A DNA stretch of 26,980 bases from Streptomyces alboflavus (GTDB lineage: Bacteria > Actinomycetota > Actinomycetes > Streptomycetales > Streptomycetaceae), in NCBI RefSeq assembly GCF_000716675.1, contig NZ_JNXT01000086.1, forward strand, positions 1 through 26,980. The letters are read 5' to 3'. Positions within the stretch are counted from its first letter, which is position 1. Each line of letters begins with the position of its first letter. The notes below the pieces were generated by a model. That model had not been told where the DNA came from. It saw nothing but the letters and a program-made list of their open reading frames with translations, and did no database searches. Positions 1 through 6,733 of the stretch are shown here, in pieces. The position numbers and the translations under genes are program-made.

Positions 1-1441
1 GCTGGGCTTCGGGGGTCGGGGCGGCCGGGGCGGCGGGGGCGGGTGTGGGCGCAGCAGCGGGAGCAGGGGCGGACTGAGCCGCGACGGGCGCACCGACCCC
101 ACCCCCAGCCTCGGCACCAGCACCCCGGACAGCCGCACGAGCCGCGGCGGCACCGCCCCCCGGCGGCACGTCCGGACCGGGCGGCGGCACCGCGACGCCC
201 GGCTGCCGCACCGCGGCGTGGGCCTCGGGCCCGGGCACGTACCCCATGGCGGGAGCACCGGCCGGACCCGCGGCCATGAAGTTCCCACCGCGCTCCAGGC
301 GGTCGAGGCGGGCCATCACCGAGCGCTCGTCGTCGAACGCGGCGGGGAGCAGCACGCGGGCGCAGATCAGTTCCAGCTGGAGGCGGGGCGAGGTGGCCCC
401 GCGCATCTCCGTGAGGCCTTCGTTGACGAGGTCGGCGGCGCGGCTCAGCTCGGCGCCGCCGAACACCCCGGCCTGGGCCTGCATGCGCTCCACCACGTCG
501 CTGGGGGCGTCGATGAGGCCCTTCTCGGCGGCGTCGGGCACGGCAGCGAGGATCACCAGGTCCCGCAGCCGCTCCAGGAGGTCGGCGACGAAGCGCCGCG
601 GGTCGTTGCCGCCCTCGATGACGCGGTCCACGACCTCGAAGGCGGCGGCGCCGTCTCCGGAGGCGAAGGCCTCGACGACGGAGTCGAGGAGCGAGCCGTC
701 GGTGTACCCGAGCAGGCCCGTCGCCATGGCATACGTCACACCGTCCTCGCGGGCGCCCGCGAGGAGCTGGTCCATGACGGACATGGAGTCACGCACGGAT
801 CCGGCACCCGCGCGCACGACGAGCGGCAGGACGCCGTCCTCGATGGCCATGCCCTCGCGCCCGCAGACCTCGGCGAGGTAGTCGCGCAGGGTTCCGGGGG
901 GCACGAGCCGGAACGGATAGTGGTGCGTACGCGACCGGATGGTGCCGATGACCTTCTCGGGCTCCGTCGTCGCGAAGATGAACTTGAGGTGCTCCGGCGG
1001 CTCCTCGACGACCTTCAGGAGAGCGTTGAAGCCCGCCGACGTGACCATGTGGGCCTCGTCGATGATGTAGATCTTGTACCGGCTGGACGCGGGCCCGAAG
1101 AAGGCCTTCTCCCTCAGGTCACGGGCGTCGTCCACACCACCGTGCGAGGCGGCGTCGATCTCGATGACGTCGATCGAACCCGGCCCGTTCCTGGCCAGGT
1201 CCCGACAGGACTGGCACTCGCCGCACGGGCTGGGAGTGGGACCTTGCTCACAGTTCAGACACCGGGCGAGGATGCGCGCGCTCGTCGTCTTGCCGCAGCC
1301 GCGCGGGCCACTGAACAGGTACGCGTGATTGACCCGGTTGTTGCGCAGCGCCTGCTGCAGCGGGTCGGTTACATGCTCCTGCCCGATGACCTCGGCGAAC
1401 GACTCCGGGCGATAACGGCGGTACAGCGCGAGAGACGACAC
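1..1441 (-). CDS. dnaX: DNA polymerase III subunits gamma/tau, partial
   Basis: This is the clamp-loader ATPase subunit of DNA polymerase III, which loads the sliding clamp and organises the replisome. The N-terminus reads MSSLALYRRYRPESFAEVIG, the family hallmark. It is followed by Walker A (GPRGCGKTT, about residue 45), a four-Cys zinc module (CLNCEQGP..CGECQSC), Walker B (IYIIDEAHM) and sensor 1 (FIFATTEPEKV). The C-terminal half becomes Ala/Pro/Gly-rich and leaves the window at base 1, so the tau tail is missing. The GTG at 1441-1439 fits the family N-terminus. No clear ribosome binding site precedes it, but TAACCT lies 7 bases upstream, so the mRNA may be leaderless. The SRP RNA gene is just upstream on the same strand. 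Identification is very secure. Confidence 0.97.
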   Translation of the reverse strand, partial: MSSLALYRRYRPESFAEVIGQEHVTDPLQQALRNNRVNHAYLFSGPRGCGKTTSARILARCLNCEQGPTPSPCGECQSCRDLARNGPGSIDVIEIDAASHGGVDDARDLREKAFFGPASSRYKIYIIDEAHMVTSAGFNALLKVVEEPPEHLKFIFATTEPEKVIGTIRSRTHHYPFRLVPPGTLRDYLAEVCGREGMAIEDGVLPLVVRAGAGSVRDSMSVMDQLLAGAREDGVTYAMATGLLGYTDGSLLDSVVEAFASGDGAAAFEVVDRVIEGGNDPRRFVADLLERLRDLVILAAVPDAAEKGLIDAPSDVVERMQAQAGVFGGAELSRAADLVNEGLTEMRGATSPRLQLELICARVLLPAAFDDERSVMARLDRLERGGNFMAAGPAGAPAMGYVPGPEAHAAVRQPGVAVPPPGPDVPPGGGAAAARAAVRGAGAEAGGGVGAPVAAQSAPAPAAAPTPAPAAPAAPTPEAQ

Positions 1442-1559
1442 GTATACGAGGTTATAGGCGCCCACTGACAACCCGGACCGCCCCGGACGAAGCCCCCGCC
1501 CCCACCGGCCCCACCGCGCGCCCGGCCCCGCCCCCGACCCCGGGCCCCGGAACGCAAAG

Positions 1560-1647
1560 CGCCCCCCACGCACCCGCCAGAGCCGACCTACCCTTGCTGC
1601 CTTCCGGCCCTGGGGGAGTTCAGTCAGATAGCGCCACGTGAGGGGCT
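1560..1647 (-). ncRNA. ffs: Signal recognition particle RNA (small bacterial 4.5S/scRNA type)
   Basis: The RNA component of the signal recognition particle, which binds Ffh and targets nascent membrane proteins. The minus strand carries the conserved domain IV hairpin with the GGAAGGCAGCAAGG-like loop (about 1590-1612). The ends close in a 10-bp helix between 1637-1646 and 1561-1570, including one G-U pair. That gives about 88 nt, close to the short Streptomyces scRNA. A -10-like TAGGGT (1660-1655) lies 7 nt before the predicted first base A at 1647. A short U run follows the closing stem. Its position upstream of dnaX fits what I remember of Streptomyces chromosomes. The exact ends are inferred from pairing. 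Confidence 0.9.
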
Positions 1648-1654
1648 GGCCCCC

Positions 1655-1660
1655 ACCCTA
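1655..1660 (-). promoter_or_regulatory. -10 box of the SRP RNA gene
   Basis: TAGGGT on the minus strand, a TAnnnT hexamer. It is followed by 7 nt and then the A that starts the closing helix of the SRP RNA. No convincing -35 box was found at 17-18 nt spacing. Confidence 0.5.
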
Positions 1661-1770
1661 GCCGATCCCAGGGGGTGCGAACGAGCCCGCTCCCCCGACA
1701 GAAACGCACCAGGTCCCCGCGACCGGAACACGTTCGCGAGCACCCCTCCGCGTCTTGTATTGTTTGCGGC

Positions 1771-1858
1771 GGAGGATTCGCCTAGTGGCCTAGGGCGCAC
1801 GCTTGGAAAGCGTGTTGGGGGCAACCCCTCACGAGTTCGAATCTCGTATCCTCCGCCA
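1771..1858 (+). tRNA. tRNA-Ser (anticodon GGA), integration site of the element
   Basis: The acceptor stem GGAGGAT pairs with ATCCTCC (1848-1854), with discriminator G1855 and encoded CCA 1856-1858. The anticodon stem CACGC/GCGTG (1798-1802/1810-1814) encloses a loop with GGA at 1805-1807. There is a long class II variable arm (about 1815-1832) and a T-arm with GTTCGAATC. The last part of the gene (from 1803) belongs to a 62-bp direct repeat, so the tRNA 3' end is supplied by an integrated element while the tRNA stays intact. A TATTGT hexamer (about 1759-1764) may be its -10 box. Confidence 0.96.
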
Positions 1859-1864
1859 GTGCCT
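1803..1864 (+). repeat. Left attachment-site repeat (62 bp, overlaps the tRNA-Ser 3' half)
   Basis: These 62 bases are identical to 6499-6560 (offset 4696). The repeat starts in the anticodon loop region, covers the variable and T arms, the acceptor 3' strand and CCA, and runs 6 bases further. Identity ends at c1802/g6498 on the left and c1865/g6561 on the right. A tRNA 3'-end direct repeat next to a tyrosine integrase relic is the standard mark of site-specific integration. I call this end the left one because the complete tRNA is here. Confidence 0.9.
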
Positions 1865-1875
1865 CACCGGGCACT

Positions 1876-1919
1876 AACGTCGAAGGGCCCCGCTGCTTGC
1901 AGCGGGGCCCTTCGACGTT
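1876..1919. terminator. 21-bp perfect inverted repeat after tRNA-Ser, probable bidirectional terminator
   Basis: The arms 1876-1896 and 1899-1919 are exact reverse complements with only TT between them. The folded RNA would have a GC-rich stem of about 20 bp with a tiny loop and end in GTT. It sits 18 bp after the tRNA CCA and can terminate the tRNA transcript. On the other strand it lies inside the relic integrase reading frame. The corresponding junction at the right repeat lacks it. Confidence 0.75.
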
Positions 1920-1920
1920 G

Positions 1921-2413
1921 CCCGTCTCAGTCGACCGCTGGCAGCTCCTACAGCGCTCCCCGACCTGCCGCGCCACCTTCCGCAGCATCGGCCCCGTGAT
2001 GTGCATGTAGCGGGCGCGCATCCGGGCCGCTCCCCCGGGTTCCCAACCCATGATCGAGTCGACGACCACGTCCGGAACGCCGAGCAGCAGGAGGACGGTC
2101 GCAGCAGTGTGGCGTGCATCATGCAGCCACCCGTCCGGCACGCCCGCGTCCCGCAGCAGCCGCGCTTCCACACGTGGTAGTCGGTGTTGGGGCCCAGCGG
2201 CCCGCCGACCGGCGAGGCGAAGACGTACCCCTTGCCCTCCCAGCCGGACCCGGCCACGACCCGCTCCCTCTCCTGCTCCTCCTCCTGGTGCTGCCGCAGA
2301 AGCTTGATCACCAGATCGGGCAGGCCGATGGTCGTGAGCGGCTCGCCGCTGACGGCGTCCGCGGCCCGCTCGCCGGTCTGACGGTCGCGGACCTTGGGCT
2401 CCGGTCTGAACAC
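1921..2413 (-). pseudogene. Tyrosine-recombinase integrase, 3' remnant, frameshifted
   Basis: Only the C-terminal catalytic part of an AICE/phage-type integrase is left. One minus-strand frame gives TTIGLPDLVIKLLRQHQ through FASPVGGPLGPNTDYHVWKR. A shift near 2155-2170 moves to the frame RLLRDAGVPDGWLHDARHTA and on to GW and RYMHIT. The second catalytic Arg box (HDAR), the GW position and the Tyr (in RYMHIT) are visible. The N-terminal SAM-like domain and the first catalytic Arg are absent. Upstream the frame joins a segment reading RPEPKVRDRQTGE, which does not look like integrase and may be the start of another element gene joined by deletion. The C-terminus runs on through the hairpin and into the tRNA repeat. 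Non-functional, with high confidence. Confidence 0.85.
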
Positions 2414-2441
2414 GGATGGTGCGCAAGGCAGTTCTCCTATC

Positions 2442-2459
2442 TACTCGTCTATATGAGTA
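2442..2459. promoter_or_regulatory. 18-bp imperfect palindrome, probable GntR operator
   Basis: The site TACTCGTCTATATGAGTA pairs at 7 of 9 positions. It resembles the sequence in front of the GntR gene (ACTCGTCTAGAT). On the minus strand it is followed by AGGAGAA and the remnant reading frame. It therefore looks like the operator/promoter of the former operon that ended in int. In pSAM2 the KorSA repressor controls such a promoter; that parallel is inference. Confidence 0.55.
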
Positions 2460-2510
2460 TGCCTGTTGGGATGGATGAGTCCAGAAGACGGCCTCGCGCC
2501 CCATCACCCT

Positions 2511-3299
2511 TCAGGTGGCGGGCAGTTGGTAGGACAGGACGTACGCGTCGGCAGCCATCACGGTGTCGCAGACCTCCACGGCTCGCCCCTCCGTGTCGTA
2601 CGCGGTCCGGATCAGATGGATCACGGGCACGCCGGACGCGAGCCGCAGCGTCTTGACCTCGGCGGGCGAGGGCATGCGGGCGCGGATCTCTTCCTCGAAG
2701 TGGTCGAGGCGGTGGCCGAGTTCTTCGAGGCGGGCGTAGATGCCGCCGGGGCCGGGGTTGGGCTCGGCGATCTGCGTACCGCGTGCGATGTCGAGCGGGA
2801 GGTAGGAGGCCGCGAACTCGACGGGGCGGCCATCCAGGAGGTAGCGGCGCCTGCGGGCGAGCACCTTGCGCGCCGAGCCGAGCCGGGTGGAGATGTCCTG
2901 CGTGGCCTTCTCCTCCTTCACCTCCAGGCTGTCCACCTGGGGGTGGCTACCGGCCGCGTCCGCTTCGACGATGAACGCCGACTTCCCCTGATCGCGGTGG
3001 CGCCGGGCGAACCTGTCCGAGGCGAGGCGCCGCACCGGCGGCCGCGGACGGACGAAGACGCCCTTGCCGTGCTCGGCGTGGACCAGTCCCTCGCCTTGGA
3101 GGATGGAGAAGGAGTTGCGGACCGTCATCCGGGACACCCCGTAGTGGTCGACAAGCTCAGCTTCGGAGGGCAGCTTCTCGCCCTCCCGGAACCGCCCACG
3201 GTCAATGGCCTCGCGCAGCTGATCGGCGATCTGCCGGAAGACCGCACGATCGCTCGTGGGGTCGACCTCGCCGAGGTGGCCGGTAGGGAGTGAGGTCAC
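2511..3299 (-). CDS. GntR-family (HutC/UTRA) transcriptional regulator, KorSA-like
   Basis: A 262-aa repressor of the GntR family. Residues about 17-85 form the winged helix-turn-helix (FRQIADQLREAI.., GEKLPSEAELVDHYGVSRMT, then the wing GEGLVHAEHGKGVFV). Residues about 95-260 match the UTRA effector-binding fold (KVLARRRRYLLDGRPVEFAASYLP, VIHLIRTAYD.. near the end). The GTG start at 3299 has AAAGGAG 5 nt upstream. In AICEs, regulators of this kind (KorSA of pSAM2) repress the replication/transfer operon and themselves. The divergent Nudix gene and the palindrome at 2442-2459 fit that role. The gene is intact although its likely target operon is gone. Confidence 0.9.
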   Translation of the reverse strand: MTSLPTGHLGEVDPTSDRAVFRQIADQLREAIDRGRFREGEKLPSEAELVDHYGVSRMTVRNSFSILQGEGLVHAEHGKGVFVRPRPPVRRLASDRFARRHRDQGKSAFIVEADAAGSHPQVDSLEVKEEKATQDISTRLGSARKVLARRRRYLLDGRPVEFAASYLPLDIARGTQIAEPNPGPGGIYARLEELGHRLDHFEEEIRARMPSPAEVKTLRLASGVPVIHLIRTAYDTEGRAVEVCDTVMAADAYVLSYQLPAT

Positions 3300-3316
3300 G
3301 TGTACTCCTTTAGGTA

Positions 3317-3349
3317 TCTAGACGAGTGGGCGAGTGCTGTTGCTACGGT
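3317..3349. promoter_or_regulatory. Divergent control region of the GntR and Nudix genes
   Basis: A half-site TCTAGACGAGTG (3317-3328), the reverse complement of the CACTCGTCTAGA form, matches the left half of the palindrome at 2442-2459. A TACGGT hexamer (3344-3349) could be the -10 box of the Nudix gene. TAGATA on the minus strand, overlapping the half-site, could serve the GntR gene. Repressor binding here would control both genes. A third ACGAGTA motif lies at 3865-3871, inside the first codons of the next gene. Confidence 0.4.
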
Positions 3350-3382
3350 GGAGAGCCTAGCCAGCCGAGAGGGCCGAGGAAC

Positions 3383-3814
3383 GTGAGCACTGACCGCCCC
3401 CATTCCGTGAGCGTCGCCGGAGTCATAGTCGACGACCAGGGGCGGGCCCTGCTGATCCAGCGCCGCGACAACGGCCAGTGGGAGCCCCCGGGTGGCGTCC
3501 TCGAACGCGAGGAAACCATCCCCGAAGCCCTCCAGCGCGAGGTTCTCGAAGAGACTGGCGTAAAGATCGCGCTTCCCGCGACTCTGACCGGCGTCTACAA
3601 GAACATGACGGGCTTGATCGTCTCCCTGGTCTTCCGTTGCGAGGCCGCCGACGGCACGCCCACCACCGGCGCCGAGACCCGCGCCCTGCGCTGGGCCACC
3701 CGCGAAGAGGTCACCGAACTCGCCGACGAGGCGTACGCGATCCGCGTCCTGGACGCGCTCGACGCGACGACCCCACCGGCCATCCGCGCCCACGACGGCG
3801 TGAAACTCGTCTAG
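3383..3814 (+). CDS. Nudix hydrolase
   Basis: A 143-aa hydrolase of nucleoside-diphosphate-linked substrates; the actual substrate cannot be told. The Nudix box is complete: G, five residues, E, seven residues, then REVLEETGV (about residues 38-60). The GTG at 3383 is chosen because the protein then starts with MSTDRPHSVSVAGVIVDD, a usual N-terminus. GAGGA lies just upstream, although its spacing is short. An in-frame GTG at 3326 would add 19 residues rich in Cys and Gly that look non-coding. Nudix genes next to the GntR repressor recur in AICEs, so this gene belongs to the element's regulatory module. Confidence 0.9.
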   Translation: MSTDRPHSVSVAGVIVDDQGRALLIQRRDNGQWEPPGGVLEREETIPEALQREVLEETGVKIALPATLTGVYKNMTGLIVSLVFRCEAADGTPTTGAETRALRWATREEVTELADEAYAIRVLDALDATTPPAIRAHDGVKLV

Positions 3815-3860
3815 CCCGAACCCGCTGCACATGGCGGCCTAGCAGCACAAAGGAACTTGT

Positions 3861-4298
3861 ATGCACGAGTATACGAGCACCGCCCGGGTCTGGGGACTCA
3901 CTTGCCCAGGTCTCCCCGAAGAGGTCAGCCGAGCCCGCCGCTGGACCCGCGACATCCTGGGTTCCTCGCCCCTCGCGGAGGACGCCGAACTGATCGCGAG
4001 CGAGCTGAGCGCGAACGCGATCCTGCACACGGCCAGTGGCCGGCCCACGGGCAGCTTCCACCTGGCTCTGGCGGTGTCGTCCCAGGTCATCGCCCTTTCG
4101 GTCACGGATGGCGGGGGCGCGGGCGGGACCGCTCCGAAGGTCGAGCACCCCGACGAGGAGGCGGTGCACGGCAGAGGCCTGGGCATGGTCAGCGCGCTTG
4201 CCCACCGGGTGGTGGTGCGGAACAGCGACGGGGCGCACACGGTGACGGCGGAGCTGTTCACCTCACCGCGGCCGGGACCAGGGGAGCACCCGTGCTGA
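3861..4298 (+). CDS. ATP-binding regulatory protein (RsbW/SpoIIAB-like HATPase)
   Basis: A 145-aa GHKL-fold ATP-binding protein of the anti-sigma-factor-like type that is very abundant in Streptomyces. The N box is ELIASELSANAILHT (about residues 43-57), the G1 box is VTDGGG (about 81-86) and the G2 box is GRGLGMV (about 105-111). The ATG at 3861 has AAAGGAAC upstream. Such proteins act as Ser kinases/anti-sigma factors or as orphan partners of regulators; the partner here is unknown. The gene overlaps the next one by 7 bp (GTGCTGA), so the two are probably translated together. Confidence 0.85.
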   Translation: MHEYTSTARVWGLTCPGLPEEVSRARRWTRDILGSSPLAEDAELIASELSANAILHTASGRPTGSFHLALAVSSQVIALSVTDGGGAGGTAPKVEHPDEEAVHGRGLGMVSALAHRVVVRNSDGAHTVTAELFTSPRPGPGEHPC

Positions 4299-4681
4299 GC
4301 GGCGACGACCTGACCCGCGGGTTCTGGTGCGAGTGCTGGGCGGAGGACCTCGCGAGGTCGGGCCAACCGACAGTGACGACGTACTTCGGCGCGCACTCCG
4401 CGACACAGGCAGACGGCTGGCTCCCTACAGCCCTACGAGCCATCACAGCGGAGCGGAACCCCGCCGCCCCCAAGGAGACTTGGGACTGGCTCTACGAGAG
4501 CCGCATCAACACCCGGAGAGCCCTCCTGCGCTCGGAACCCTGCACGGTGTCGGTGACCTACGCCAGCACACGCATCACGTGGACGGTGCACCCGGTGCTC
4601 TTCCTGCCCCTCGCGGACCACCACGAGGTACCTGAACTCCCGGCGGGTGTACACGACTTCGAGCCCCACACGACCGACTGA
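4292..4681 (+). CDS. Hypothetical protein coupled to the ATP-binding protein
   Basis: A 129-aa protein that I do not recognise. The GTG at 4292 overlaps the stop of the upstream gene and has GGGGAG 5 nt before it, a strong case for translational coupling. The N-terminus reads LSGDDLTRGFWCECWAEDLA and the protein is rich in Trp and aromatic residues. There is no signal peptide or membrane segment. Its tie to the RsbW-like gene suggests a regulatory partner, which is inference only. Confidence 0.75.
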   Translation: MLSGDDLTRGFWCECWAEDLARSGQPTVTTYFGAHSATQADGWLPTALRAITAERNPAAPKETWDWLYESRINTRRALLRSEPCTVSVTYASTRITWTVHPVLFLPLADHHEVPELPAGVHDFEPHTTD

Positions 4682-4839
4682 ATTACAACTTTCTCTACTG
4701 GTTCAAGGCGGCTCGCTCCGCTCCCCGCGCGCGGCCCGGCTCCCGGGCCGACGCTCCTGCCTCCGCCCCGCTCCGGCCCGGTCCACCAGGCCGCGCGACG
4801 AGAGCTAGCGGCCAACTGACCTCAGAGAAGGGATACGTC

Positions 4840-5418
4840 GTGGCTGGGGCAGTCGGCTCCACGGACCTCTTGCAAAGCCACTGCTTAATAGGTCACAGGA
4901 ACCGACAACCTCACCCTCAAAAAAGCCATCACCAACCCCGAGCATGTGCCACTATGCGTATCTACGGGAGGTGGCACCTTGGAACAGGGCTCCATACCTT
5001 CGGCACGCTTGGTGCGGTTCTTCATCACATTGCCAGAACCACTTGCAATTCCGGACGGATATGTATGGCATAGAGTTTTCGAGCATGATCCGTCCACAGG
5101 ATCTATTCAACAGTTCGTGAATCTCACCTTTATGCAGTCCGACGGAATGTCTCGGCAGCAGGGATCCTTGGCTGCAACGTTCGAGGCTCTCGGGCGGGTC
5201 AGGGGTGAATCGTAGACTGATCGCCTCCTTGATGCGTCTGACCTGACCGGCCGGTACACAACAGTTGCCGCGACCACCATTCAAGACGAGGCTCAAGAGG
5301 TCCCAGACCGCTGGGCCCGCCCGCAAGACGTTCCAGCGGAATACGACCCACTCAACCGCTGCATTGAGGAAATTGCACGTTTCACCCGCTCATACCGTGC
5401 GGCCCTCGAATCACCATG
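4840..5418 (+). pseudogene. Broken 5' half of the HEPN-like gene (frameshift and in-frame TAG)
   Basis: The GTG at 4840 has AGAAGGG about 8 nt upstream and begins VAGAVGSTDLLQSHCLI. The protein-like reading then continues in the +2 frame from about 4892 (TGTDNLTLKKAIT..) without a start codon, so a frameshift near 4886-4892 is likely. This frame stays open to a single TAG at 5213-5215 (..RVRGES*TDRLLDASDL..) and then runs on in the same frame, through 5420, to the stop at 6241. One C-to-T change (CAG to TAG) would explain the stop. The GC content is plainly lower than in the surrounding genes, a sign of recent transfer. I do not recognise this N-terminal region. Confidence 0.7.
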
Positions 5419-5419
5419 C

Positions 5420-6241
5420 ATGGTTCCGACTTACGAGAAAGTCGGCCCCCTCATCCCGTACCAGCTAGGTGACTTCGTTCCTGTGAGATCCGAAGATGGC
5501 GAAGAGACGGGGTTCAGAGCATCTGAATGGAAAGACGGAGGGGTAACAATGCTAGACCACGCCAACATCTCCGATTTCCCTGCTGGCGATGAGCTCGAAG
5601 CCGAGCATGCTGGCCGCATAGAATACTGCATGAATATGCTGGACCAGGGAAATCCGTTCTTTCTCTGGAAAGAGCGCTTCGTTGAGGCCCGCACCGCGCT
5701 ATACCGAGACGGAAAGTACGGGGCTGCGGTCACCTTGAGCAATACCGCAAGTGAGGTTTTGCTTGATGGTCTCTTGTCGCTCCTATATTGGGAGTCGGGA
5801 AAGAATCCAGAGGAAGTAGCAGACGTGTTTGCTGAAGGGCGTCTAGCCCGCCGAGTCAAGTCGAACTTTTCTGAGCTGCTTGGCGGCAACTGGGCTCTCG
5901 ACGGCGCGGGGCCCGTCGCTAACTGGTTTCATACGTGCTATCGCCTGCGGCACCGAGTAGTTCACGGCGGATACAGCCCGACGCGCCTAGAGGCACAGAC
6001 AGCGATAGACGCGACTTTTTCCCTGTCCATATATTCCTGTGATCGCCTGGCTGCGAAAAAGAAGAAGTTCCCCCGAGCCGCTCTTATGGTCATCGCAGAA
6101 GAAGGGCTTCGCAAGCGCGGTAAGTGGTGTCACTTTATGCGCGACTTCGTGCGCGACGTCGCTCCCGTCGAACCCTCTTGGCAGGACGCATCACATGCGT
6201 GGCGGAGCGAAATGTATGACGCACTGTTGTCGGGGGACTGA
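5420..6241 (+). CDS. HEPN-like domain protein, intact distal part of a broken gene
   Basis: A 273-aa open frame from the ATG at 5420, probably the C-terminal part of a protein of about 450-465 aa. Residues about 75-200 look like a HEPN helical domain: FVEARTALYRDGKYGAAVTL, then SNTASEVLLDGLL, and the motif RLRHRVVHGG containing the RHRVVH (Rx4H) pair typical of HEPN ribonucleases. HEPN proteins of this kind occur in abortive-infection and toxin systems; a defence role is inferred from the motif and the mobile setting. No good ribosome binding site precedes 5420, so expression would need readthrough or reinitiation. Codon use is less GC-rich than in the neighbours. The gene lies next to the right end of the element, where cargo is usually found. 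Confidence 0.65.
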   Translation: MVPTYEKVGPLIPYQLGDFVPVRSEDGEETGFRASEWKDGGVTMLDHANISDFPAGDELEAEHAGRIEYCMNMLDQGNPFFLWKERFVEARTALYRDGKYGAAVTLSNTASEVLLDGLLSLLYWESGKNPEEVADVFAEGRLARRVKSNFSELLGGNWALDGAGPVANWFHTCYRLRHRVVHGGYSPTRLEAQTAIDATFSLSIYSCDRLAAKKKKFPRAALMVIAEEGLRKRGKWCHFMRDFVRDVAPVEPSWQDASHAWRSEMYDALLSGD

Positions 6242-6291
6242 ACAGCCAATTCTGTATGAGCTACCTCTGCATGTAGCCCTGCGTGGGGGGG

Positions 6292-6322
6292 CAGCAGGGG
6301 GTGAAACGAAGCAGCCCCGCTG
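6292..6322 (+). terminator. Possible hairpin terminator after the HEPN-like gene
   Basis: CAGC-A-GGGG (6292-6300) can pair with CCCCGCTG (6315-6322) around a 14-nt loop with one bulged base. There is no U tract. Apart from this, 6242-6498 holds no gene that I can support. Confidence 0.3.
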
Positions 6323-6498
6323 AGACCGTCTCGCCCGCCAGCAGACCCGGATCAGGCTCAGACGCTGGGGGCGCTTCCGTCTCAGTCAGGGCCGTTCACT
6401 GCCATTCATGTGAGCCCAAAGCCGGTAACCGCTCTCACCACCGGCCGCCCATGAACACAGGTGAACGGCCGCGTCCGATGCTGTCGGGACCACCACAG

Positions 6499-6560
6499 TT
6501 GGAAAGCGTGTTGGGGGCAACCCCTCACGAGTTCGAATCTCGTATCCTCCGCCAGTGCCT
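6499..6560 (+). repeat. Right attachment-site repeat (62 bp)
   Basis: An exact copy of 1803-1864, the 3' half of tRNA-Ser(GGA) plus 6 bp. It is not a working tRNA because the 5' half is missing. It marks the right end of the integrated element. The bases just beyond it resemble an integrase 3' end, so this repeat also looks like the left site of an older element. Confidence 0.9.
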
Positions 6561-6616
6561 GTCCGTCTCGGTCGATCCCTGGCGGCTCCCAGAGCGCCTG
6601 GCCGACCTGCCGCTCC
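6561..6616 (-). pseudogene. Second integrase 3'-end relic, outside the right repeat
   Basis: By hand alignment 6562-6614 is about 77% identical to 1921-1973, the end of the integrase remnant inside the element. In the natural minus-strand frame it reads RQVGQALWEPPGIDRDGQ and continues through the repeat as ALAEDTRFELVRGC, a typical tyrosine-integrase tail running into a tRNA-Ser att site. Upstream of about 6616 the similarity stops. It is the leftover of another element that used the same tRNA. Confidence 0.65.
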
Positions 6617-6733
6617 CCCGGCGACCGGCTTGCGGCTCAGGCTGGGGCTTGGGTGCCCTGAACGGGTCCGCTGTTCGGTCGACCGCGGAATTCCCCTCTG
6701 CCCGTGACATGCGCCTGGTAAGGGGGACAACAC

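Larger units (their letters stand above)
1803..6560. mobile_element. Decayed integrative element (AICE/pSAM2-like remnant) in tRNA-Ser(GGA)
   Basis: The element is bounded by perfect 62-bp direct repeats of the tRNA-Ser 3' end. Left to right it holds an integrase 3' remnant facing the tRNA, a GntR/UTRA repressor, a divergent Nudix hydrolase, an RsbW-like ATP-binding protein, an unknown protein, and a low-GC broken gene with a HEPN-like C-terminus. Known AICEs place int beside the tRNA and keep a GntR repressor with a Nudix gene, so the family assignment follows from both. No replication initiator, FtsK-type transfer ATPase, excisionase or intact integrase is present. The remnant should therefore be unable to excise or transfer by itself, unless helped by a related integrase elsewhere. 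Confidence 0.8.

Noticed and set aside
4682..4839. A very GC-rich stretch with dyads that might be a replication origin.
   Set aside because: No ordered iterons or initiator gene are nearby; nothing specific supports an origin.
6499..6555. A second tRNA-Ser(GGA) gene.
   Set aside because: Only the 3' half is present; the acceptor 5' strand, the D arm and the anticodon 5' stem are missing. It is the att repeat.
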